44,288 bases of DNA, taken from the NCBI GenBank assembly GCA_003136675.1, contig PLFE01000190.1, positions 1 through 44,288 of the forward strand. Direction: 5' to 3'. Positions within the stretch are counted from its first letter, which is position 1; every line of letters begins with the position of its first letter. Origin of the DNA: Bryobacterales bacterium. Its GTDB lineage: Bacteria; Acidobacteriota; Terriglobia; Bryobacterales; Bryobacteraceae. This document shows, one piece after another, positions 14,065-22,724 of the stretch. The translations under genes and the position numbers were made by a program. Under the pieces are notes generated by a model. It did no database searches. It was not told where the DNA came from and saw only the letters and a list, made by a program, of their open reading frames with translations.

Positions 14065-16827
14065 ATGAAGTCTTTCCTTACATTCCTGCTTGTTTGCCAG
14101 ACGGCGTTTTGCGCCGATTATTTGACGGGACAGGCCGCGCGGCTGGAGATCGGCCAACAGAACTTCACCTACGAGCTGTTTACACAGCCTCCCTCGGCTA
14201 ACGTTCTGGGGACGCCGCAGGGTGTTGCGTATGCGAACAATATGCTGTTCGTGGTGGATACCAGCGAGTTCGGCCTGGTGACGGGAGCGGTGCCGAATAA
14301 CCGTGTTCTGGAATACACGCCTGTATCGGGATTTCCCAGTTTGGGGAACCCCTCGGGCTCGGCGAATGCGATTGGCGTGAACTGCGCGGTGTGTCTGGGA
14401 AATCCATCCCTGGTGCTCGGCCAAACGGGTTTCACCGGCTATCTGCCGACCGTTACCAGTTCTGGATTCTACACGCCGACGGCGGTGGCCACCGACGGCA
14501 CGGTGCTGGCTGTGGCGGATACAAACAACAACCGGGTGTTGATCTGGCTGTCGATTCCGACCACCAACGGGCAGGCGGCGGACGTGGTAGTGGGCCAGAC
14601 GAATTTCACGGATGGAACGGTGGCGATTCCGCCCACCGCGTCATCGTTGAGCGGGCCGGAGGGGGTGTGGATCTGGAACAAAATGCTGTTCATCGCGGAT
14701 ACGTTCAACGACAGGGTGTTGATTTACAACACGATTCCGACTGCCAACGGCGCGGCGGCGGACGTGGTACTTGGGCAACCGGATTTCAAGACGGTGATTG
14801 AACCTCCGGTGACGGAGTATGTGGTTCCGGCCACGCAGAATAACATGGCGAGCCCTGCCTCCGTAACCACCGATGGGACGCATCTTTTTGTGAGCGACCT
14901 GGGACATAACCGCGTCTTGATCTGGAACTCGATTCCTACCACGAACAACGCCAACGCGAGCGTGGAGCTTGGACAGCCGGACTTTGTCAGCGACACCAGC
15001 GACAACTCTTACAACACGGTAATCACCGGAACGGGATCAAACGCCGTAACCACCTACACAGCGGAGCTTTGCGCTTCAAATGGAACGGATTCGAGTGGCG
15101 ATCTGGAGTTTCCTTCGATCTGCGGAAAGACGATTTCGTTCCCCCGTTTCGCGATGGCGGACAGCTTGGGGCGTTTCTACATTTCGGATAGCGGCAACGA
15201 CCGCGTGCTGGGTTATGACAGCGTTCCGACGGCTAACGCGACCGAAGCGGACTTCATCCTGGGAGAACCGGATGAATTCACAGACACGGCCACGGGCGGC
15301 ACGGACGCATTGCAATCACCCGCCGCACTGGCGTGGGACGGCACCAATCTCTGGGTCGCGGACACCCTGGATCTGCGGGTGCTGGCGTTTACTCCGTATG
15401 GGGATCAACTGGCGCTCACGGCGGTGCGGAACGCAGCCAGCCAGAACATTTACGCCACGGCGACGGTGGCGCTGACCGGAACTCCGGCGGCGAAGGACAC
15501 GGTAACCATTACACTGGGAACCACAGCCTATACCTATACCGTTCAGACGAACGATACGCTGACGAATATCGTGAACGGATTAGTGGCCCAGATCGACGGC
15601 ACGGCCTCCGGCAGCACGGCCAACACAGCCATTTTCGCCACTGCGGATACCAGCGGCGAAGTGGTGGTTCTGACTGCGCGTGTTGCGGGAACCGCGGGTG
15701 AGGGCACGGCGCTGGCCGCCTCGGAAACCAGTTCGTCGATTGTGGCAACGGCTTCGAATACGGCCATCAATATCAATCTCGCGAATGCCGCGCAGATTGC
15801 TCCGGGAACACAGGTGACCATTTATGGGTCGGCTCTGACCACGCAGACGGCCGCGGCGGACATGACCCAGCCGTTCCTTCCCACCACGCTGGCTGGGACC
15901 ACCGTTTATATCGATGGGATTCCCGCGCCGATCGCGTACGTATCGCCGCTGCAGATTAACGCGCAAATGCCTTTTGAAAGCTCAGACCGCACGAGCGTCA
16001 GCGTGTACGTGGTGAGTAACAACGGAGGAACGCAGACGATTACCAACGCGATCGGCAGCCCCATCGTGCCCCAGAACCCTGGTCTATTTGCCGGATCGGG
16101 CATCGATCCGCGGCCGGGTATGGTGTATCACTACAGCACCAACGCGACGGGATTGATCCTGGTGGATGGCTTCGCAACGGCCGGCAACACGGTCAGCGTG
16201 GTCATCAACGGCACCAACACTTACACCTACACGGCGCAGGCGGCCGACACGGTGCTGGATGTGGCGGAAGCGCTGGCGGCGCAGATCAATGCGGCGGATC
16301 CGAACGTCTCGGCGTTTATCGGGAACGAATATGCGCGCATCGTGTTGATTGCGAAAGAGCCGGGCACGCTGGCAGACGGTATCACCTACACCGTGACGAC
16401 GAGCGACAATGCGACGCTCACTCTGACGGCCGATACCACCAACCCCGGCGCCGCTACAACCAGCCTTTGCTGCGCGAGCACGGGCGGTCCGGTGACGGAA
16501 TCCGACCCGGCGGTGCCTGGAGAGATCGTGTATACCTATGCGACCGGCCTGGGTCTGACGAACTCGACGGAGACCTCGGTGACGGGGCTGATCGTGACCA
16601 GTTCGGACGCTGCGCCCGCTTATCCCATCGATTCGATTGTCGCGGGAGGCCAGAGCGCGCAGCAAGTGTTCTCCGTGCCGGTGCCGGGAACTGTGGGCGT
16701 TTACCAGGTGGCGTTTCTGCTGAACAGCGGGATGACGACGGACCAATTCACGCAACTGACCATTGCGCAGCAGCTTTATGTGAGCAACATCGTCACCTTC
16801 GCGGTGGCGGTGCCGGCCTCGAACTGA
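14065..16827 (+). CDS. Exported beta-propeller with TIGR03437 split by two inserted domains
   Basis: 920 residues from ATG 14065, which opens a clear signal peptide (KSFLTFLLVCQTAFCA). Six propeller-like blades follow, with repeated phrases such as RVLIWNSIPTTN and VVLGQPDF and loops like LFIADTFNDRVL. The TIGR03437 region begins at VRNAASQN (about 15425). It is interrupted twice by a related ~85-residue domain: copy A at roughly 15487-15770 (DTVTITLGTTAYTYTVQ) and copy B at roughly 16180-16445 (NTVSVVINGTNTYTYTAQ). Between and after them the normal TIGR03437 strands resume (IAPGTQVTIYGSAL, VSPLQINAQMPFE, IVYTYATGLGLT). Presumably exported; function unknown. Confidence 0.88.
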   Translation: MKSFLTFLLVCQTAFCADYLTGQAARLEIGQQNFTYELFTQPPSANVLGTPQGVAYANNMLFVVDTSEFGLVTGAVPNNRVLEYTPVSGFPSLGNPSGSANAIGVNCAVCLGNPSLVLGQTGFTGYLPTVTSSGFYTPTAVATDGTVLAVADTNNNRVLIWLSIPTTNGQAADVVVGQTNFTDGTVAIPPTASSLSGPEGVWIWNKMLFIADTFNDRVLIYNTIPTANGAAADVVLGQPDFKTVIEPPVTEYVVPATQNNMASPASVTTDGTHLFVSDLGHNRVLIWNSIPTTNNANASVELGQPDFVSDTSDNSYNTVITGTGSNAVTTYTAELCASNGTDSSGDLEFPSICGKTISFPRFAMADSLGRFYISDSGNDRVLGYDSVPTANATEADFILGEPDEFTDTATGGTDALQSPAALAWDGTNLWVADTLDLRVLAFTPYGDQLALTAVRNAASQNIYATATVALTGTPAAKDTVTITLGTTAYTYTVQTNDTLTNIVNGLVAQIDGTASGSTANTAIFATADTSGEVVVLTARVAGTAGEGTALAASETSSSIVATASNTAININLANAAQIAPGTQVTIYGSALTTQTAAADMTQPFLPTTLAGTTVYIDGIPAPIAYVSPLQINAQMPFESSDRTSVSVYVVSNNGGTQTITNAIGSPIVPQNPGLFAGSGIDPRPGMVYHYSTNATGLILVDGFATAGNTVSVVINGTNTYTYTAQAADTVLDVAEALAAQINAADPNVSAFIGNEYARIVLIAKEPGTLADGITYTVTTSDNATLTLTADTTNPGAATTSLCCASTGGPVTESDPAVPGEIVYTYATGLGLTNSTETSVTGLIVTSSDAAPAYPIDSIVAGGQSAQQVFSVPVPGTVGVYQVAFLLNSGMTTDQFTQLTIAQQLYVSNIVTFAVAVPASN

Positions 16828-16884
16828 TTGTGACCGCAATAAGCGGATAGTCCGCGCCAGGGAACGGCGCTACGCTGGGCGAGT

Positions 16885-17940
16885 ATGAGGAACGGGCTGA
16901 ATCACAACGGTCTGAATCAAGACGAAGCGCATCGAATCCGCGAAGAGCGGGATAGCCGGTACGACGGTCACCTTTTCATTGCCATTACGACGACTGGCAT
17001 TTACTGCAAGCCGTCCTGTCCATCGCGGCACGCCAAGCCGGAGAACGTGCGTTTTTTCGATTCCTGCGAGGAGGCGGAGCGCGCCGGATTTCGGGCGTGC
17101 CTGCGGTGCAAACCGCGTGCGGAAAATGGCGACGCGGTACTGGTGAAGGCGGTCACGCGGTACATTGAGGCGCATCGGGACGAACCGGTTACGCTGGCGG
17201 ACCTGAGCGCGGCGGCCGGCATGAGTCCTTTCCATCTGCAGCGGACGTTCAAGAAAGCTACGGGCGTGACGCCGAAGGCATGGATGAGGAATGAGCGCCT
17301 GCGGAAGTTCCAGAGCTCGCTGCGAACGGCGGCCAGCGTGACCGACGCGGTTTATGAAGCCGGTTTCGCGGCCAGCAGCCGCGCCTACGAAAATGCGCAG
17401 CAGAAGCTAGGCATGAAGCCGGGCGCATGGCGCAAGGGCGGGGAAGGCTCGAACATTGCGTACACCGTTGCGCCCACCGAGTTCGGATATCTGCTGGCGG
17501 CGGCCACGGAGCGCGGAATCTGTTGCGTGATGCTGGGCGATTCGGCGGCCGAGGTGGAGGCCGAGTTCCAGAAAGATTTCGCGCGCGCCGAGCGGCGTCG
17601 GGATGAGAAGCTGAGTCTGCTGGTGGACCAGATTCTGGTGCTGATTACCGCCAGCGGGCCCTCCCCGCATCTTCCGGTGGATGTGCGGGCTACAGCGTTT
17701 CAGCAGCGGGTGTGGGATTATCTGCGGGCCATTCCGAGGGGCGAGACGCGAAGCTATTCGCAGGTAGCGGCGGATCTGGATCAGCCTACGGCGACACGGG
17801 CGGTGGCGCGGGCGTGCGCGACCAATCCCGTGGCGTTGGTGGTGCCGTGCCATCGCGTGGTGGGCGCGAATGGAAGTCTAACCGGTTACCGGTGGGGCGT
17901 GGAGCGGAAGCGGAATTTGCTGGAGAGGGAGCGGGCATAG
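16885..17940 (+). CDS. ada: Bifunctional Ada: transcriptional regulator and O6-alkylguanine transferase
   Basis: 351 residues, the normal length for full Ada. The N-terminal zinc domain has C41, C45, C72 and C75 in the places of E. coli C38, C42, C69 and C72, so both zinc binding and phosphotriester methyl transfer look intact. An AraC-type helix-turn-helix pair follows (about 100-180, AAGMSPFHLQRTFKKATG). The C-terminal methyltransferase has PCHRV with acceptor C322, the Asn-hinge and LTGYRWGVERKRNLLE. It repairs methylated DNA in a suicidal reaction and, when methylated, activates the adaptive response. No alkB or alkA lies beside it. Confidence 0.95.
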   Translation: MRNGLNHNGLNQDEAHRIREERDSRYDGHLFIAITTTGIYCKPSCPSRHAKPENVRFFDSCEEAERAGFRACLRCKPRAENGDAVLVKAVTRYIEAHRDEPVTLADLSAAAGMSPFHLQRTFKKATGVTPKAWMRNERLRKFQSSLRTAASVTDAVYEAGFAASSRAYENAQQKLGMKPGAWRKGGEGSNIAYTVAPTEFGYLLAAATERGICCVMLGDSAAEVEAEFQKDFARAERRRDEKLSLLVDQILVLITASGPSPHLPVDVRATAFQQRVWDYLRAIPRGETRSYSQVAADLDQPTATRAVARACATNPVALVVPCHRVVGANGSLTGYRWGVERKRNLLERERA

Positions 17941-17970
17941 AAAAGGGCGACCCTCTTTCGAGAGCCGCCC
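17941..17970. terminator. Hairpin between convergent ada and the 12-repeat gene
   Basis: GGGCG at 17945-17949 pairs with CGCCC at 17966-17970, and CTC pairs with GAG around a TTTC loop, with mismatches between. Read leftward it is followed by TTTT (AAAA at 17941-17944), so it best suits the leftward gene. Read rightward it has only a weak T-rich tail. Confidence 0.5.
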
Positions 17971-17999
17971 GGCCTTGCTGCTTTACTTTTAAAGCCCGG

Positions 18000-20900
18000 C
18001 TACTGCCCGGTTCCGGTGAGTGTCGCCGACTGCGTCCCGCCCGTTCCGGTATCGGTAGCCGTTATGGTCGCGGTGCGCGTGCCGGTGGCCGTGGGAGTGA
18101 AGACCACCTGCGCGTAGCAATACTGATTCGAGCCCGGATTCAGCGTTGCTCCAGCGCAGCTGTTATAGATGATTTGGAAGTCCCTTGGATCGGTTCCTCC
18201 AATCACCACCTTTGAGACGGTCACGGCCAAGGTGCCGCTGTTGCTGACGAACACGTTTTGCGCCCCACTTTGCGTGCCCACGGTTTGATTCGAGAACGTG
18301 AGCGCGGAGGGCGTCATCGACGCGGAAGCGGTTTTGCCCTGGCCGATGCCGGTCAAGGTGACGGATTGCGGACTGCCCGTGGCGCTGTCGGTGAACTGTA
18401 AAGTAGCAACAAGCGTACCGGGAGCGGCCGGGACAAAGACCACGTAGATGGTGCAACCCGCACCGGGGTTCATCTGCGGGCAACTGCTCAGCAACTGGAA
18501 GTCCGCCGCATTTGTGCCGGTGACAACGACGCTGGTGAACAGAATGGTGGTGTTGCCGATGTTATAGATCGGGAAGCTTTCCGCCAGATAGGAACCTACT
18601 GTAACGGCCGGGAAAGAGAGGTCCTGCGGAATACTGAGCGAGGCATTGAGCGCCTGGCCGACGCCGGTAAGAGCAACCTTCTGCGGGCTGCCGGTGGCGT
18701 TGTCGGTGATGGTGAGCGTGGCGACGCGCAGCCCCGCGGCGGCGGGTACGAAAGCCAGGTACAGGCTGCAACTGGAGCCCGCGGCGATGGACTGGCAGGA
18801 ATTGTAGACAGTGAAGTCGGCTGCGTTGGCCCCGGCTATGGTAACTCCGGTGACGCCGACGACGACGGTTCCCGTGTTTTGTAAGCCGAGGTACTGCGTG
18901 TTATAGCCACCCAGAGCCACGGCGGGGAACGCCAGGGCGGGAGCTACGGCAAGGGCGGCGATGGAAGTCTGTCCGACTCCGACCAGGGTAACGGATTGCG
19001 GGCTACCGGTGGCATTATCGGTCAAGCTGAAAGTTGCCGTGCGGACGCCTGCCGCGGTGGGGTTGAACGTGACCTGAATGTTGCAGGTGGTAAATGCGTT
19101 CATGCTGGTGCATGGGTTGTAAGTCACCGCAAAGTCGGTTGCGTTGGTTCCGCTGATGGCGGCTTTGGTGATAGTCACCGCGGCGGTACCGCTATTCACC
19201 ACCGGAATGTTGACCGTTACGGGCGATCCCGTGACCGTGCTTCCGAGATCCACGGCGGATGCCGGCAAGGTCAGCGAAAGAGAATCGGTCTGACCGACGC
19301 CCGAGAGGCCAACCGACTGCGGGCTGCCGGTGGCGCTATCCGTTACCTGGAGCGTAGCCGTACGTTCCCCGCCGGCGGTAGGCGTGAAGACCAGATTCAC
19401 GTCGCAAATCACGTCGGGCGCGAGGATGGCGCCGCAGGTATTGGAGGCGACGGAGAAATCGCCTGGATCCGCGCCTGCGACAGCATAGCTGGTGATGTTG
19501 ACCGGTACTGCGCCCGTGTTCTGAATGGAGACGGCGTGTTGCGGGCTGGTGACGGTCACGGTTGTCGAGCCGAAATCGACTGTGGATTGGAGCGTGAGTA
19601 ATTGAGACGCGGAAGAGCCGACGCCGGCCACCAGCACGTCCTGCGCGACGGATGCGACCGTGAACCGCAGAGCGGCCGCGCGAGAGCCGAGCGCCCCCGC
19701 GTCAAAGGCGACTTTGAGCGAGCAGTTGCCGCCGGCGCCCAGCGAACCGGTGCAGGTGTTGCTGGTGACGACGAAATCCGCCGCGTTCGGCCCCACCTCT
19801 GAGAATGCAATGGTGACCGCGCTGCCGCTGGGGTTGGTCATGGTGATGGTGGTTGCCGCGCTGGTAACGCCGACAACTCCGTAGCTGAAGTTCACGTCGG
19901 TGACGCTGGGGTTCAGCGCGGGGCTCGAAGGCTCACCGTCCGCGGTCAGCGGAATCGCTTGCGGGCTTCCCGTAGCTGAGTCGGTGAACGAAAGCGACGC
20001 GGACAGCACGCCGGTGGCGGCTGGATCCGAGTAGACATAGACGTTGCAAGCAGATGCCGGTTGCACCGTCGTGCAGCCCTGTGACGAGATGACGAAGCTC
20101 GAGGCGCCGGCGCCGGTGAGCGCCACCGAGGTAAACGTTACAGGCTGATCGCCCGTGTTGGTGACCGTGACGACCTGCGACCCGGTGGAGGTGCCAACGG
20201 CGCTGCCGGGGTAGACCAGACTGGGAACGGAGAAGCTGAGAGTCTGAGCCTGAGCGAGACCGAGGCCGCCCAGGCCGATGCTCTGCGGGCTTCCCGATCC
20301 GGTGTCTGTAAATTGGAGCGACGCGGAGCGAACGCCGGCGGCGGAGGGAGAGAAGGTGACGTAGACATAGCAGGTTTGGCCCACACCAAGCGTCGAGGGC
20401 GAGATGGGGCAGCCCTGGCTCGTGATGGTGAAATCGGCTGCGTTGGTTCCCGCGAGGGCGATCGACGAAAAGGTGACCGGCACATCGCCCGCGTTGTTCA
20501 CGGCCTCGTAATAAGAGTTGCTCGTTGCGCCCAGGACGATCTGGCCGAAGCCGTAGTCGAGGTAGTTAAAGGCGAGATTTTCGGTCTGGGCTTCCCCGGT
20601 GCCGGCGAGATTGACAACCTGCGGGCTACCCGTGGCGGAATCCGTGAAGCTGAGAGTCGCAGTGCGCTGTCCGGCGGCTGCGGGAGTGAAGTTCACGTAT
20701 TCATAGCAGGTGGAGAGGGGGTTCAGCGTGCCGCTGCAACCGTTCGAAGTGATGGCGAACTCGGTTGGATCGGTCCCGCCGATCACGACGGATGTGAAGG
20801 TGACGGGGGTGGTTCCGGTGTTCTGCACGGCGACATAGGTTTGTCCGCTGGCGACGGTCAAGGGTTCGACGCCCAGATCGAGAGTGCCCTTGGAGAACGA

Positions 20901-21989
20901 AATGGTGTCCGTGGCGGTTTGGCCTACGCCATAAAGAGTGGCCGTCTGCGGGCTGCCTGTCGCGTTGTCGGTGATGTTGAGAGTGGCCGTGCGCACGCCC
21001 GTCGCGGAGGGCGTGAACGTCACGTAAACGTAACAGGTTCCCCCTACCGTGAGGATTCCTGCGTTGACGCAGTTGGTTTGGTTCGTGATCGCGAAGTCCG
21101 CCGCGTTTGTCCCGGTCAGGGTAGCGCTGGTGTAGGTTACCGCCGATGTTCCCGAGTTATACACCGCGAAGTAAGTCGAGTTGGTGGTGGTGCCGACGTT
21201 GACCGTGCCGAAGCTGGCGCTGGTGGGCGTCACGGAAACGGTGAGCGTGGCGGTCTGCGCCGTGCCGACCAGCGGAACCACTTGGGGACTTCCCGTCAGC
21301 GAATCGGTGAACTGTATGGTGGCTTGCCGGACTCCCGCCGCCGTGGGCGTGAAGTTTACGGAAACGCCGCAGGTATTCCCCTGCGTGACGGTGGTGCAAC
21401 CGTTGCTCGTGATCGCGAAGTCCCCCGCATTGGTTCCCTGCAGGTGAACACCGGTGAACGTCACGCTGGCGGAGCCGTAGTTGGTGACGGTTGTGCTGAG
21501 CGAGCCGGAGGTCACCCCCACCGTGGTGGCGGGGAATGAGATGGACGTGGGGAAGAAGCTGATGCCTTGCGTCGCCGATTCCGCGGTGCCGGAAAGCGCG
21601 ACCGTTTGCGGGCTACCCGTGGCGTTGTCGGTGAACGTCAGCGAAGACTGGCGGATGCCGGCTTCGACCGGCTTGAACACTACTGAGACTGTGCATGTCG
21701 CCCCGGAGAGAAGCGAGGTTGTACAAGTCTTTGTCGAGATGGCGAAGTCGGTGGAATCCACGCCGGCGATGGCAATGCTGCTGATCGTCGCCGTGGTCGC
21801 GCCGGTGTTCTTTACGGTGGTGGTTTGCGCCGCACTGGTGTTGCCGGTGATGGTCACCGGGAAAGACAACGTTGCGGGCGTGAAGGTGAGAGTGGTGGCG
21901 GCGCCGGCGAGGGTTGTGGAGGCGCACAGTCCAGCGATAGTCAGGGCCATGCGGAGGGTCAGATCCGTGGTCAAGTGAAACGATTTCAT
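18000..21989 (-). CDS. Giant exported protein of 12 tandem choice-of-anchor-D (Ig-like) units
   Basis: 1329 residues: signal peptide (about 1-30) and then 12 back-to-back units of about 105-110 residues. A typical unit has a strand like LSFPAVTVG, a middle VTFTSVVIGGTDPTEFAI, two Cys about 10-20 residues apart, then GVRTATLQFTD and ATGSPQSVTLTGVGQ. Unit 7 is the most diverged and lacks the GSPQ turn. The paired Cys could form a disulfide in each unit. The chain ends exactly at a unit boundary (LTGTGQ) with no anchor, TM or sorting domain. ASH/choice-of-anchor-D units are expected to make a stiff rod; adhesion or envelope scaffolding is inferred. AGGAG lies 6 bp upstream of ATG 21989. Confidence 0.88.
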   Translation of the reverse strand: MKSFHLTTDLTLRMALTIAGLCASTTLAGAATTLTFTPATLSFPVTITGNTSAAQTTTVKNTGATTATISSIAIAGVDSTDFAISTKTCTTSLLSGATCTVSVVFKPVEAGIRQSSLTFTDNATGSPQTVALSGTAESATQGISFFPTSISFPATTVGVTSGSLSTTVTNYGSASVTFTGVHLQGTNAGDFAITSNGCTTVTQGNTCGVSVNFTPTAAGVRQATIQFTDSLTGSPQVVPLVGTAQTATLTVSVTPTSASFGTVNVGTTTNSTYFAVYNSGTSAVTYTSATLTGTNAADFAITNQTNCVNAGILTVGGTCYVYVTFTPSATGVRTATLNITDNATGSPQTATLYGVGQTATDTISFSKGTLDLGVEPLTVASGQTYVAVQNTGTTPVTFTSVVIGGTDPTEFAITSNGCSGTLNPLSTCYEYVNFTPAAAGQRTATLSFTDSATGSPQVVNLAGTGEAQTENLAFNYLDYGFGQIVLGATSNSYYEAVNNAGDVPVTFSSIALAGTNAADFTITSQGCPISPSTLGVGQTCYVYVTFSPSAAGVRSASLQFTDTGSGSPQSIGLGGLGLAQAQTLSFSVPSLVYPGSAVGTSTGSQVVTVTNTGDQPVTFTSVALTGAGASSFVISSQGCTTVQPASACNVYVYSDPAATGVLSASLSFTDSATGSPQAIPLTADGEPSSPALNPSVTDVNFSYGVVGVTSAATTITMTNPSGSAVTIAFSEVGPNAADFVVTSNTCTGSLGAGGNCSLKVAFDAGALGSRAAALRFTVASVAQDVLVAGVGSSASQLLTLQSTVDFGSTTVTVTSPQHAVSIQNTGAVPVNITSYAVAGADPGDFSVASNTCGAILAPDVICDVNLVFTPTAGGERTATLQVTDSATGSPQSVGLSGVGQTDSLSLTLPASAVDLGSTVTGSPVTVNIPVVNSGTAAVTITKAAISGTNATDFAVTYNPCTSMNAFTTCNIQVTFNPTAAGVRTATFSLTDNATGSPQSVTLVGVGQTSIAALAVAPALAFPAVALGGYNTQYLGLQNTGTVVVGVTGVTIAGANAADFTVYNSCQSIAAGSSCSLYLAFVPAAAGLRVATLTITDNATGSPQKVALTGVGQALNASLSIPQDLSFPAVTVGSYLAESFPIYNIGNTTILFTSVVVTGTNAADFQLLSSCPQMNPGAGCTIYVVFVPAAPGTLVATLQFTDSATGSPQSVTLTGIGQGKTASASMTPSALTFSNQTVGTQSGAQNVFVSNSGTLAVTVSKVVIGGTDPRDFQIIYNSCAGATLNPGSNQYCYAQVVFTPTATGTRTATITATDTGTGGTQSATLTGTGQ

Positions 21990-22018
21990 TTAATGCTCCT
22001 GTTTGAGTCCGAGTGTAT

Positions 22019-22048
22019 GGAGAGGTGGTGTCTTTGTGGGGGCTCTCC
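22019..22048 (-). promoter_or_regulatory. Leader hairpin candidate upstream of the 12-repeat gene
   Basis: Inverted repeat GGAGAG / CTCTCC with an 18-nt loop, 30 bp before the gene start in the 245-bp gap 21990-22234. The arms are perfect but short. It may fold in the mRNA leader. I recognise no riboswitch class, and nothing else is evident in this gap. Confidence 0.25.
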
Positions 22049-22243
22049 GTTGCACCGTTAGGAATCATACATGGAAAATTATTTTTATGGGGTGACAATC
22101 AGGGTTTTGATTGAGGGCAAGGTTTGGTGTTCGTGCTGTTTGGTACTATTTTCCGCGCCTGCAAACGGACGTACGTCGCGACGGCTTCCCAGGATAGAAC
22201 TCCGAGGGGGTACTACGGGCTGGGTGCTGCTAGAATGCTGCTG

Positions 22244-22627
22244 ATGAAGAGGCATGGTCTGTATTTTGTGGTGGCGCTCGCGTTCGTGGGTGGAGTGACG
22301 AGCGGATTGATGTACGCACAAATGGCGGGAGGCCAGACGGGCCGGACGGCGCAATTTGAGAACGATGACGTGAAGGTTTGGAAATCCGTGGTGATGCCAA
22401 ACGCACCTCTTGCAATGCACCGGCACGAACATCCGCGGGTGATCATCGCCTTAAGCGGAGGGACGATGAAGATCGTGGAACAGAGCGGCGGAAGCGAAGA
22501 ACATGTTTGGGAGACGGGCAAGGCTTACTGGCTGGGAGCGAACGCGCCAAACACCATGCATGCCGACGTGAATGCGGGCGAGAAGCCGATTGAAGTGATG
22601 GTGGTGGAGTTGAAGCATGAGCGATGA
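22244..22627 (+). CDS. Exported or membrane-anchored small cupin
   Basis: About 127 residues from ATG 22244 (ATG 22235 is also possible). A hydrophobic N-terminal segment (GLYFVVALAFVGGVTSGLMYA) acts as signal peptide or anchor. A single cupin domain follows: MHRHEHPRVIIALSGG supplies the first motif with three His and a strand that normally carries the metal Glu, and NTMHADVNAGEKPIEVMVVEL the second. A metal site with His ligands is likely; the substrate is unknown. It ends 18 bp before tRNA-Arg on the same strand. Confidence 0.82.
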   Translation: MKRHGLYFVVALAFVGGVTSGLMYAQMAGGQTGRTAQFENDDVKVWKSVVMPNAPLAMHRHEHPRVIIALSGGTMKIVEQSGGSEEHVWETGKAYWLGANAPNTMHADVNAGEKPIEVMVVELKHER

Positions 22628-22645
22628 CATAGAATAGAGTCTTGT

Positions 22646-22722
<77 letters not shown>

Positions 22723-22724
22723 AC

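Noticed and set aside
13648-14424. A 258-residue leftward frame for the rhodanese
   Set aside because: The upstream 140 residues are antisense to the propeller gene and signal peptide; the rhodanese domain begins at ATG 14001.
18996-21978. Several long rightward open frames across the 12-repeat gene
   Set aside because: They follow the repeat period of the leftward gene and are low-complexity mirror readings; the leftward frame has signal peptide, ribosome site and domain pattern.
18000-21989. Regularly spaced repeats that could suggest a CRISPR or satellite array
   Set aside because: The period (about 315-330 bp) equals one protein unit, the DNA copies are diverged, and the reading frame is kept throughout. 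No short identical repeats with unique spacers were found anywhere in the window.
22019-22048. A cyclic-di-GMP or similar riboswitch before the 12-repeat gene
   Set aside because: Only a 6-bp stem is seen; no conserved riboswitch core motif is recognisable.
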